Origin: Candidatus Thiosymbion ectosymbiont of Catanema sp. Cochon2018
GTDB taxonomy: Bacteria > Pseudomonadota > Gammaproteobacteria > Chromatiales > Chromatiaceae
DNA: 64,000 bases
Assembly: GCA_011392765.1 (NCBI GenBank)
Contig: WYCW01000001.1
Location: forward strand, 862,888-926,887
Direction of reading: 5' to 3'
Positions 29,150-37,141 of the stretch are shown piece after piece (the first letter of the stretch is position 1; each line of letters opens with the position of its first letter). Below the pieces are notes generated by a model. That model was not told where the DNA came from. It made no database searches and saw only the letters and a list, made by a program, of their open reading frames with translations. The translations under genes and the position numbers were made by a program.

Positions 29150-29610
29150 ATGAACATCTTTGATGAACTGGGGCACAGTACGAAGAAATAGATAAGGAAT
29201 ACGAAACCAACCAGTTTAAAGCTAGAGCAGAAGGGTCGAAGGACAGAGCACGCGAATACCAACGAAAACGAGAATTGAATGATCAAGCATACTTCTTATT
29301 CATGTTCTCTCGGTTGGAAGGTCACGTAAGAACTCAAAGCTCAGAGCTTATCAAGAAAAGTCAAGAATCAATTGAGGATAAGGTACAAAAAGCGGTCTGG
29401 GATCTTCTTCTCTCTTCTACCCAAGACAAGTTTTCATTTGCAAGACGATTAGCTATTCTGACCAAGAAAGGTGAGAGTGATTATAAAACGATAGCTGATT
29501 GCTATGAGGACCGCAATTCCATCGCTCATGGGGGCAGTCCCCAAAAAACCATTGCGATGCGTAAGGTGATTTCGGATCTAAAAAAATTGTACGAAGTATT
29601 GAAAGTATGA
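29150..29610 (+). pseudogene. HEPN-like (Rx4H) protein gene with a -1 frameshift
   Basis: ATG 29150 lies one base after the stop of the preceding gene (TGAAATG). It reads MNIFDELG then stops at 29189. Adding one G to the GGGG at 29170-29173 gives a continuous frame, MNIFDELGAQYEEIDKEYET and onward to 29610, about 154 aa. The C-terminal half contains EDRNSIAHGG, an Rx4H motif of HEPN domains (RNase or abortive-infection proteins). The TTG at 29275 would give only 111 aa. Either a real inactivating or phase-variable indel, or a sequencing error. Confidence 0.7.
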
Positions 29611-29756
29611 CAAGCCCGTAGGATGGGCAAAGCAAGCGTCCCTCAAGATGGCTTTAAGGTTCAGTCATTCCACGGGGGTTTCCGAACCGCAACGGCTTGA
29701 TCGGATGCACCAAGCGCAGCGTGCCCATCAATGATAGGCTTCCCAACAGGTAAGCG

Positions 29757-29822
29757 GTGTGCCCAACACGGAACACCGAATGTTGGGCACGCCGGATCGT
29801 CCCTGATCCAGCTTTGCCCAAC
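29757..29822. repeat. REP-like GTTGGGC/GCCCAAC repeat
   Basis: GTGTGCCCAACACGG, TGTTGGGCACGCCGGATCG and CAGCTTTGCCCAAC form nested hairpins. Part of the family noted at 18472. The rest of 29611-29924 shows no gene. Confidence 0.75.
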
Positions 29823-29924
29823 CTACCCGACTGCGGATAACAGCGTAAACATGCAAAATTAGTTGAAATGGGGTGCTAGCAACCAGCAATAAACAGGTGG
29901 ATGGATTCACGATAAAAATATAAC

Positions 29925-32900
29925 GTGAGTAGAGATTTTTTCCAAACCGGCGGCACCCTCGGCGAAGACGCCCCCAGCTACATCGAACGCCCCGCCGACC
30001 GGAAGCTGGCGACCGCCCTGGCGAAAAACGAGGTCTGCCTGGTACTGGCCCCACGTCAGACCGGCAAATCCAGCCTCATGGTGCATGCCCTGGCGGGCCT
30101 GCGCCGCAAAGGCACCCGCCCGGCGGTAGTGGATCTACAGCTGCTGGGAGAGCACCGGGAATTCGCCCGCTGGCTGAGCGATGTGGTCTACCAGATCGAA
30201 AATACCCTGGGGCTCGACACCGACGTTACTGCGTGGTGGCAAACCCATGAACAATTGGGTGCCACCCAGCGTTTCATGCGATTCGTCGAAGAAGTGGTAC
30301 TCACCGAGACCGGCGACAGCCCGGTGGTAGTCTTTTTCGACGAAATCGACTCGGTACTGCCACTCCCATTTGCCGACGACTTTTTTACCACCTTGCGTGC
30401 CCTCTACAACGCCCGCGCGGTCAAGCCAAGCCTCAAACGGCTGAGCTTCGTGCTGCTGGGGGTGGCCGGCACCACCGATTTTATTCGCGACAGCCGCCGC
30501 CCCCCTTTCAACGTCGGCACCGGCATCCCCCTGCAGGATTTCGACCCGGCAGCCACCGGGTCCTTCCGCGCAGTACTGGGCGACAAGAGCGCGGATCTGA
30601 TCGAGCGGATTTTTTATTGGAGCGGTGGCCAGCCCTTCATGGTCCAGAGCCTCGCCGAGGCGGTGTGGAAATTGCCGGCAGAAAAACGCAGCGTCGCGGC
30701 GGTGGATGACATCGTCCAGCAGACTTTTCTAAAGGGCAAAATCGAGCAAAACACCCATTTCAAATTCATCCAGAGCTATCTGCTCGGATACCCGAAGCTG
30801 CGCAGGCTGCTCGGCCTCTACCGGCGGGTGCTGCGAGGCAAGCGGGTGGCTGCCGACGAGCAGGACCCGCTGCAAAACCGTCTCCGACTGGCCGGCGTGG
30901 TGCGGGTGGAAGAGGGCCGCCTGCGGCCCCGCAACCGCATCTACAGCCGCATTTTCGATCCGGACTGGATCAAACAGCACTTCCCCAGCGACCGGCAACG
31001 GCTGGCCCTGTACGGCATGGCGGTGCTCATGGTCGCCTGGCTCGGCTGGCAGTTTCTGGTCCAACCCCTGTTGTTTCCGCGCTTCCCGCCTCTGACATCT
31101 ATCGTGCGCTATACCGCGGAGCCGGTGGTGGAGATCCCGATCGACCTGAACGGCACCAATGTCTCACAAGTCCGTCTGGGCGACGAGATCCTGTTTGCAG
31201 CCAAGGGCCTGCCGGTGTTGTTCCAGCAGGAAAACCTGCGCCATCGACTGGCGAGCCTGCCGGTCGGAAGACAAAATCTGAAGCTGCAACTGACCGGCGG
31301 CTGGCCGCATGAAACACGCGAGATCCCTCTGACCCTGGTGCATTACCCCGGCTGGGAGATCAAACAGATCCCCGACAAGCGTTTGGAGACCCTGAATCCC
31401 ATCCTGGACATCGAGGAAAAGAAAATCGTTTTCAGGGACGTGATGAACGGACGGGTGTTGGGCGAATTGACAGCATTCGAGCAACCCATCACCGCCGTGC
31501 GCCTGTCCACCGATCGCCGGCGCCTACTGGTGGGCACGCAGGCCGGGCAGATAAGTTTGTGGGAGATCACACTGGTGGATCCTGGTGATGTGTGGCGGAG
31601 GGATGTTAATACTAAACGCCTGCAAAAATTCAGTGGCCATTCGGGGGCCATACTGGCGTTGGCCTTCTCCATTGAACCGGAATCCAAAGGGAGATCTGAA
31701 CGGTCACACGGCAGCACCATACTTTCCGCCGGCCGTGACCGGATTCCGCGGTTGTGGGACGTAGAAAGCGGCGATGAACTGCGTCGCTTCGAGGGCCATG
31801 AAGATGCGGTCAGCGCCTTACTGGTGGCAGATGCGCGCAGCTTCTTCTCCGCTTCTGAAGACGGCACTGTCCGGCGTTGGGATATGCTGACCGGCAAACA
31901 GATCGACAGGGTCGAGCTGCCCGGTTTTGAGGCCGTCAGGCATCAGGAGGCCGGACAGGCAACCGAATGCCCAGCTTCCCCGTTGGTCACTACCCTGGCT
32001 CTCTCGCCCAACGGCAAGCGGCTGCTGGCCGCCGGGGCCCAGGGCATCAGTCTATGGGATCTGGGCACGGACGAACCGCCACGCCGTTTCGCGATGGCCG
32101 GAAGGGAATGTGATCCCGACCGGAGGGAATGTCATCCCGAGCGCAGCGAGGGGTCTTGTGAGTCTCTTTTCACCGGCTACCCTCACGGCAACCAGGCGGC
32201 CTTCACCCCGAACGGCCAAGGCATCGTCAGTGGCGGACCGGACGGTACCCTGACCCTATACGACCTTGCCGACGGTCAGGCAGTACGCAGCTATTCCGGC
32301 TTGGACACCGCGATTCGGAGCCTGGAATTCGGTGCCCTAGGCCAATTACTGCTGGCACAGGGCGTGGATAACAGCCTGAAGGTATGGGAACGCACAAGCG
32401 GCGAAGAAATACCTGTCTATGTAGGACACAGCGATGCGATTCTCGGCGTGGATTTCTCACCGGCCGGACATTTGATTGCCACGTCAGGAAGAAGCCTCGA
32501 CAGCACTTTGCGGATTTGGGAAGCCGACAGTGGCCGTTTGAGATCGGTTTGTAAGCATCCTGAAAATACATCAGTGTGGGGACCGACATTTACCCCGGAC
32601 AGTCGCCAGGTCATTACTTCGGAAGCAACTCTCGGAAAAGAAAAAGATATACTTATCCGTTTTTGTGATGTGGCGACGGGCAAGACAGTGCGTAGCTGGC
32701 CTGCGCATGACGACTATGTATGGGATTTGGATCTTTCACCCGACGGCAAGCTACTGGCCTTGGCAAGCGCAGACAACTCCGTCAAGCTGTGGGATGTTGC
32801 CGGCGGAGAAGAGCTGGCAATTCTGGAGGGGCATACTAAATGGGCTAACGGAGTTGCTTTTTCACCCGATGGCAAGCTGCTGGCTTCAGCAAGCAGTGAC

Positions 32901-33320
32901 GGTAGTTTGAGGCTCTGGGAAATACCCAGCGGACGGGCATTGGGTACCCTGTTCAAGGGAGAAGACTGGATTCCGGCTGTTGATTTTTCCCCGGATGGAA
33001 AAAGAATTGTCGCGGCGGTGGATGACAGGACCCTGAAACTCTTCGATGTCGCCACCGGCCAACTCCTGCGCACGTTCGAGGGACATGAAGATAGATTTAC
33101 GCCAGGTTCCGTTGCCTTCTCTCCGGACGGCAAACGTGTTGCCTCCGCCAATCGTGACGACACAGTCAAGCTATGGGACGCCGCTAACGGCAAGATGCTG
33201 CGCAATTACACCGGCCATAAAGCAGACGCCCGAGCCGTGGTCTTTTTCCCGGACGGCAAGAGACTGGTCTCCGTCGGCCATGACGGCACCTTGAAGATCT
33301 GGTGGGCGGCAGTCGAGTAG
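29925..33320 (+). CDS. AAA-like ATPase / transmembrane / WD40-repeat protein
   Basis: 1131 aa, GTG start. Residues 1-340: AAA-like (PF14516-type) domain beginning PSYIERPADRKL, Walker A LAPRQTGKSSLM, Walker B VVVFFDEIDSVLP. A membrane segment at about 363-385 (LALYGMAVLMVAWLGWQFL). From about residue 495, a series of WD40 blades (e.g. AVDFSPDGKRIVAA, VAFSPDGKLLASASSDGSL, VKLWDVAGGEE, LKIWWA). Its ATPase domain is related to that of the TIR-TIR-AAA gene upstream, so the pair looks like STAND-type sensors with different partners. Residues about 733-745 contain CHPERSEGS, the translation of a REP-type palindrome, between blades. Confidence 0.88.
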   Translation: MSRDFFQTGGTLGEDAPSYIERPADRKLATALAKNEVCLVLAPRQTGKSSLMVHALAGLRRKGTRPAVVDLQLLGEHREFARWLSDVVYQIENTLGLDTDVTAWWQTHEQLGATQRFMRFVEEVVLTETGDSPVVVFFDEIDSVLPLPFADDFFTTLRALYNARAVKPSLKRLSFVLLGVAGTTDFIRDSRRPPFNVGTGIPLQDFDPAATGSFRAVLGDKSADLIERIFYWSGGQPFMVQSLAEAVWKLPAEKRSVAAVDDIVQQTFLKGKIEQNTHFKFIQSYLLGYPKLRRLLGLYRRVLRGKRVAADEQDPLQNRLRLAGVVRVEEGRLRPRNRIYSRIFDPDWIKQHFPSDRQRLALYGMAVLMVAWLGWQFLVQPLLFPRFPPLTSIVRYTAEPVVEIPIDLNGTNVSQVRLGDEILFAAKGLPVLFQQENLRHRLASLPVGRQNLKLQLTGGWPHETREIPLTLVHYPGWEIKQIPDKRLETLNPILDIEEKKIVFRDVMNGRVLGELTAFEQPITAVRLSTDRRRLLVGTQAGQISLWEITLVDPGDVWRRDVNTKRLQKFSGHSGAILALAFSIEPESKGRSERSHGSTILSAGRDRIPRLWDVESGDELRRFEGHEDAVSALLVADARSFFSASEDGTVRRWDMLTGKQIDRVELPGFEAVRHQEAGQATECPASPLVTTLALSPNGKRLLAAGAQGISLWDLGTDEPPRRFAMAGRECDPDRRECHPERSEGSCESLFTGYPHGNQAAFTPNGQGIVSGGPDGTLTLYDLADGQAVRSYSGLDTAIRSLEFGALGQLLLAQGVDNSLKVWERTSGEEIPVYVGHSDAILGVDFSPAGHLIATSGRSLDSTLRIWEADSGRLRSVCKHPENTSVWGPTFTPDSRQVITSEATLGKEKDILIRFCDVATGKTVRSWPAHDDYVWDLDLSPDGKLLALASADNSVKLWDVAGGEELAILEGHTKWANGVAFSPDGKLLASASSDGSLRLWEIPSGRALGTLFKGEDWIPAVDFSPDGKRIVAAVDDRTLKLFDVATGQLLRTFEGHEDRFTPGSVAFSPDGKRVASANRDDTVKLWDAANGKMLRNYTGHKADARAVVFFPDGKRLVSVGHDGTLKIWWAAVE

Positions 33321-33498
33321 GATGCGGTGAGCCGCCGGGCACGGGACTTGCCTGCGGCAGGCAGGCGCTCCGGCGGCGAACCGCATCAATGATGTGGTGG
33401 GCACCTGTCTGCGTGCAAGGAACTGTCCCTGCCTGCCGGCATGGCAGACAGGGGACAGGCCGATGCCACTAAGTTAGCTGCCAGCCGCTTGTCGCGGT

Positions 33499-33760
33499 AG
33501 CCCAACACCTTTGTCGGGCACGCCCACCGTCCAAAGATGCGGTTCGCTGCCTGCCTGCCCCGTCCCTGGGGAGGGTGTCGTAAAAACAGTGGTGTTAGCT
33601 GCCGGCCGGCGGAATTTAAACCACAGAGGACACAGAGAACACCGAGAAGAGAGTAGGCCAACTCTGTGTTCTCTGTGCTCTCTGTGGTTCAAAATCAAAG
33701 AGAACACAGGTTCTCATCGATAGCCTCCGGAGGGGCTTTTGCGACACCCTCCTGGAGCGG
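33499..33760. repeat. Intergenic repeats, including CACAGAGGACACAGAG palindrome
   Basis: 33620-33690: ACCACAGAGGACACAGAGAAC pattern inverted against GTTCTCTGTGCTCTCTGTGG. GAGGGTGTCGTAAAAAC (33575) and TTTTGCGACACCCTCC (33737) form outer inverted repeats like those at 63777-63878. No gene is seen in 33321-34249. Confidence 0.75.
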
Positions 33761-33780
33761 TAGGCAGGCGCTCACCACAT

Positions 33781-33862
33781 CCTTGTATGTTCTGTTTCCA
33801 AGGGAGAACCAAGGATCAGGTATAAAGGGATTTGATGAAGAGTACCTGGGGAAGCCGTCATA
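33781..33862. repeat. About 80-bp direct repeat shared with 42796-42876
   Basis: Starts CCTTGTATGTTCTGTTTC and ends GTACCTGGGGAAGCCGTC. The second copy directly abuts the IS110 element upstream region. No coding capacity. Confidence 0.8.
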
Positions 33863-34020
33863 TCCTACGGGCTTTGCCCAACCTACCTGGCTACCTGGCT
33901 CATTGCTCCCCATTCGACCACATGTTCCCCGCGCCCGCAGGTATGTTAAATGTCAACACACCCAAGTACCAATAACATCGGTTCGGTTCTTTCCTGGGGA
34001 ATTTTTTTGCCGCCCCTGCC

Positions 34021-34196
34021 TGTCGCAGACAGGAATGAACGCAAATCGGTCAGAATCGATTCACCATCATCGACGATTCTTCATCCCATTGTATTGATTT
34101 GCGTCCATTTGCGTTGATTTGCGGCTAATTTTTCCGTGAAGAGCTTGCCCGCTCAATGTTACCTGCCGGCCCGGCAGATCGGTAATTGAGAGCATC
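34021..34196. repeat. ATTTGCGTCCATTTGCGTTG-type repeat
   Basis: AATGAACGCAAAT (34035) through GATTTGCGTCCATTTGCG (34096) to GGTAATTGAGAGCATCC. Same architecture as 9713-9805. Confidence 0.7.
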
Positions 34197-34249
34197 CATA
34201 CTCGCTTATCGGGGCTGCTCGAAGATCGGACGGCAGCAAGGAAAAGCCG

Positions 34250-34630
34250 TCAAGCCGGTTGTTGCTCCGCGCGGCCGTCCGCTGTCCGTTTGCGACGGGG
34301 TTTCCCTTTAACGGGTTCTGCGTTGCCGAACAATGCGGCAAGGGACACGGCGGGCCGGTCCGGAAAGCGGACGATCAGATCCAGCGAGCCACCCATGGCG
34401 GCTACATAACCGCGCAGGGTGGAGAGCAACATATCCGCCCGCCCTTCGAGCCGGGATATGTTGTCCTGTCCCACGTCCAACAGCTCCGCCATGCGCTCCT
34501 GGGTGAGATCCTGCGCCTTGCGCAGATCCCGCAGGGTCATCTCCTCGGCAATCAGGGCCTCGGCCCGCGCCTCGATTCCGGCGCGCCGGTGGGTCGGAAA
34601 CGCATTTATCACATCCTTCAACTCCTTCAT
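34250..34630 (-). CDS. XRE-family antitoxin (HigA-like)
   Basis: 126 aa. HTH region LRKAQDLTQERMAELLDVGQ followed by DNISRLEGRADMLLSTLRGY and a MGGSLDLIVRFPDRP tail: the standard antitoxin paired with RelE/HigB-like toxins. Its ATG follows the remnant toxin stop by 3 bp. The toxin is truncated (34634-34702), leaving an orphan antitoxin. Confidence 0.85.
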   Translation of the reverse strand: MKELKDVINAFPTHRRAGIEARAEALIAEEMTLRDLRKAQDLTQERMAELLDVGQDNISRLEGRADMLLSTLRGYVAAMGGSLDLIVRFPDRPAVSLAALFGNAEPVKGKPRRKRTADGRAEQQPA

Positions 34631-34633
34631 GGT

Positions 34634-34702
34634 TCACCTCCGTTCTTTCAAGCGTCTCGAATGGTCGTCGAACCTCATGGGATCTTCAAGCACCCTATAA
34701 AG
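34634..34702 (-). pseudogene. Truncated RelE/HigB-type toxin C-terminus
   Basis: Open frame YRVLEDPMRFDDHSRRLKER then Arg and TGA, immediately upstream of the antitoxin. FDDHSRRLKE fits the C-terminal helix of toxins normally paired with this antitoxin type. The frame is cut at 34703, exactly where the CTAG-bounded repeat begins, so the repeat insertion removed most of the toxin. Assignment from context and short sequence. Confidence 0.5.
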
Positions 34703-34933
34703 CTAGGATCCTTGAGGGACCCGCATCTTTACAAATGAGTCAAGTTTGTGCACCGCCCAAATCGGGATCGGGATCGGGATCGGGATCGAAATCGAGATTC
34801 CGATTGCGACCCCGATCCCGATTTCGACCTACCCCAGCTCTCCAACGGCTGGTTGGGCGGAAGAGATGGGGCCTTACGGGAGAGGGGCTTTTGGGGCATC
34901 ATGCCTCCTCGGTCTGAGGCGATGCCTCGTTAG
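34703..34933. repeat. CTAG-bounded repeat with GGGATC hexamers, copy B
   Basis: Inverted relative to copy A: starts CTAGGATCCTTGAGGGACCC, contains five GGGATC hexamers (about 34763-34788), ends GGCGATGCCTCGTTAG. Interrupts the toxin gene. Confidence 0.85.
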
Positions 34934-34964
34934 AAATAACAAAGTTAGAACGCCACCATGTTGA

Positions 34965-35007
34965 TGTTGGGCACGCCGGATCGTCCCTGATCCGGCTTTG
35001 CCCAACA
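34965..35007. repeat. REP-like TTGGGCACGCCGGATCGTCC hairpin
   Basis: GTTGGGCACGCCGGATC pairs with GATCCGGCTTTGCCCAAC. Downstream of the zinc-ribbon gene and could terminate its transcript. Confidence 0.75.
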
Positions 35008-35008
35008 T

Positions 35009-35329
35009 CTACACGGCCGATAGCAACTTGTTGATCGATAAAAAATCTATGCGCGCTTGCCCTGCTACCGGGGGTTGGAGCCCTTGTGCCGCGGTTTCCT
35101 GGGCAAAACCGAGCAGGAGCCTGGCGAAGGGGGTGCGGTACAGGCCAAGCGCCCGGGTCAGATCGCCGCTTGCCGCTACGGGGTCACCCGCCGCCAGCTG
35201 TACGACCCCGAGTGCCGTCAGACGCTCCGCGGCCTGCTCTACCGCGATCAGCTTGGCCAGGTCCATGCCGCAGCGACGGCAGGTCGCGGTGTCCTGTCCG
35301 CGGGCGCGACAGTTCGGGCAACGTTCCAT
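35009..35329 (-). CDS. Zinc-ribbon protein coupled to Hsp70
   Basis: 106 aa from ATG 35329. N-terminal zinc ribbon CPNCRARGQDTATCRRCGMD, then helices LTALGVVQLAAGDPVAASGD and LTRALGLYRTPFARLLLGFA resembling a single TPR-like unit. Its ATG overlaps the Hsp70 stop (TGATG), so translation is coupled and the product probably works with that chaperone. No named family recognised. Confidence 0.72.
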   Translation of the reverse strand: MERCPNCRARGQDTATCRRCGMDLAKLIAVEQAAERLTALGVVQLAAGDPVAASGDLTRALGLYRTPFARLLLGFAQETAAQGLQPPVAGQARIDFLSINKLLSAV

Positions 35330-37065
35330 CAGGATTCCAGGTAGTAGATCAGGTCGGAGAGCTCGGTGACTGCCCGCTCCGTGGCGTCCGCGTCGCCGTC
35401 GGCGAGGGCGTCCCGTACCGCTTCGACCAGGTTTACCAGGTCTTCTTTGTCTTCTGCATTGGCGTTTTCCATGAGCCGCTCGGCCTTTTCGATCAGGGCC
35501 TGGGCCTGCACGGTCTCGCGCCGTTCGGAGGGGGCGTCTTCGTCCTGCGGTTCGTCCTCGGTCAGTACGGAGAGGCGCTTGCGGGCGGCCTCCAATTCCT
35601 GCTGCTCGAAGCGGGCGGTGGCGTTGTCGATGGTAATTTGTTTTTCCAGCCCCGTGCGTTTCTCGCGGGAGGTGACGTTGAGGATGCCGTTTACGTCCAG
35701 GGCAAAGGTGGTCACGATGACGTTGCCCGCCGGGACGTCGCTCAGGCCCTCGATCCGGAAGGAGCCGATCTTGGTGTTGTTGAGGGCGTCCGGGTCTTCG
35801 CCTTGGTAGATCTGCACTTCGATGGCCCGCTGACCGTCGTGCATGGTATCGAAGGCCTCGCTCTTGGTGACCGGAATCGGTGTGTTTTTGCGGATCAGGG
35901 GGATGAAGGTATAGGGATAGGGCTCGCCGTTGAGCTCCGCCCAGGCGCTGGTGCCGAAGGTGTAGGGGGTGACGTCGACCAATACCCTGGCTACCTGTTG
36001 CCCCGAGATGACCGCCGCCTGGATGGCCGCCCCGGCGGCTACGCACAGATCCGGGTCCAGCTCGCTGCGGGGCTGCATGCCGAGCTCCCGCTCCAGGCGC
36101 TGCCGGATCAAGGGGGTCCGGGTGGCGCCTCCCACGAGTAGGATCTCCCGGATATCCGTCGCGGCGAGTCCGGCACCCTTGAGTGCGGTGTGCGCCGCCT
36201 CCAGGGTCTCGTCGATGTAGCCGGTGATCATGTCTTCGTACTCGATGCGTTCCAGCTCCAGGGACAGGTGCACCGGCTCGCCGTCTTTTTCAAGCAGGTA
36301 TTCCTCTTCGATCCGGGAGAAGGGGGCGTCGCTGAGGGTGATCTTGGCCGTCTCGCAGGCCCGTACGATGCGGGCCATGGCGGAGCGGTCGTCGCTCGGA
36401 TCGATGCCCGCCTGCTCTTTGAGGTGGGTGGTAACGTGCTCCACCAGCTTGGCGTCGAAGTCGTCTCCCCCCAGGTGGTTGTTGCCGTGACTGGCCAGTA
36501 CTTCCGTCACGTCCTGGCTGAGGCGCACCACGGAAACGTCGAAGGTGCCGCCGCCCAGGTCGTAGACCAGGATGTTCTTGGGTTCCTTGTGGTCGACCTC
36601 GTAGGCCAGGGCGGCGGCGGTGGGTTCGTTGATGATGCGCACTACGTCCAGGTCCGCGAGCCCGCCGGCCTCCCGGGTGGCCTGCCGCTGGGCGTCCGAA
36701 AAGTAGGCGGGGACCGTGATGACGGCCTTGGCGACCGGCTGGCCCAAATAGTCCTCCGCGGCCTTCTTGAGCCTTCTCAGGATGAGGGCGGAGATTTCCT
36801 GGGGAGTATAGTCCTGGTCTCCCATGGGCAGACGCACGTCCTCTCCCATGCGCCGCTTGACCGAGCGGACGGTACGGTCGGGGTAGAGGGCATACTGGTT
36901 GCGTGCGCTCCGGCCCACGAGCAGCGTGCCGTCGTCCGCCAGTCCGACCACGGAGGGTAGGATCTCGGCCCCGTCCACTTCGATGATGTGGGGGCGCCCT
37001 GCCTGGACCACCGCTACTTCGGAGTTGGTGGTTCCCAGATCGATTCCGATGATGATGTCGCTCAA
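35329..37065 (-). CDS. Hsp70-family chaperone (DnaK-like)
   Basis: 578 aa, shorter than DnaK (about 638). ATPase motifs IIGIDLGTTNSEVAVV, VYDLGGGTFDVSVV, ILLVGGATRTPLI; linker and substrate-binding domain with ALDVNGILNVTSREK. The C-terminal lid is short and no disordered tail is seen. Not linked to dnaJ or grpE; followed by a coupled zinc-ribbon gene. A specialised Hsp70 rather than the housekeeping copy seems likely. Confidence 0.92.
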   Translation of the reverse strand: MSDIIIGIDLGTTNSEVAVVQAGRPHIIEVDGAEILPSVVGLADDGTLLVGRSARNQYALYPDRTVRSVKRRMGEDVRLPMGDQDYTPQEISALILRRLKKAAEDYLGQPVAKAVITVPAYFSDAQRQATREAGGLADLDVVRIINEPTAAALAYEVDHKEPKNILVYDLGGGTFDVSVVRLSQDVTEVLASHGNNHLGGDDFDAKLVEHVTTHLKEQAGIDPSDDRSAMARIVRACETAKITLSDAPFSRIEEEYLLEKDGEPVHLSLELERIEYEDMITGYIDETLEAAHTALKGAGLAATDIREILLVGGATRTPLIRQRLERELGMQPRSELDPDLCVAAGAAIQAAVISGQQVARVLVDVTPYTFGTSAWAELNGEPYPYTFIPLIRKNTPIPVTKSEAFDTMHDGQRAIEVQIYQGEDPDALNNTKIGSFRIEGLSDVPAGNVIVTTFALDVNGILNVTSREKRTGLEKQITIDNATARFEQQELEAARKRLSVLTEDEPQDEDAPSERRETVQAQALIEKAERLMENANAEDKEDLVNLVEAVRDALADGDADATERAVTELSDLIYYLES

Positions 37066-37092
37066 TGTTTTCTCCGTGCTCGCCGTGTCTTC

Positions 37093-37141
37093 AGATAAAT
37101 GTCTTCCGAACCGTTTACGGTGATTTTTTGTTGCTTGCTTA
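37093..37141 (-). pseudogene. 5' fragment of a RadC-like gene
   Basis: The minus strand encodes KQQKITVNGSEDIY, nearly matching KQQKVTVNSAEDIY at the start of the RadC-like gene at 54567-55247; the nucleotide match (GATAAATGTCTTCCG...TTTTTGTTGCTTGCTTA) is also close. Only this fragment is present, next to the IS481 copy 2 read-through sequence. Confidence 0.65.

Noticed and set aside
29275-29610. 111-aa gene starting at TTG 29275
   Set aside because: A much better start exists at ATG 29150 after correcting one base, with coding sequence continuing through the TTG.
35009-36046. 345-aa minus-strand ORF spanning the Hsp70 end
   Set aside because: Most of it is a shadow frame of Hsp70; only the part from ATG 35329 (zinc ribbon) is real.
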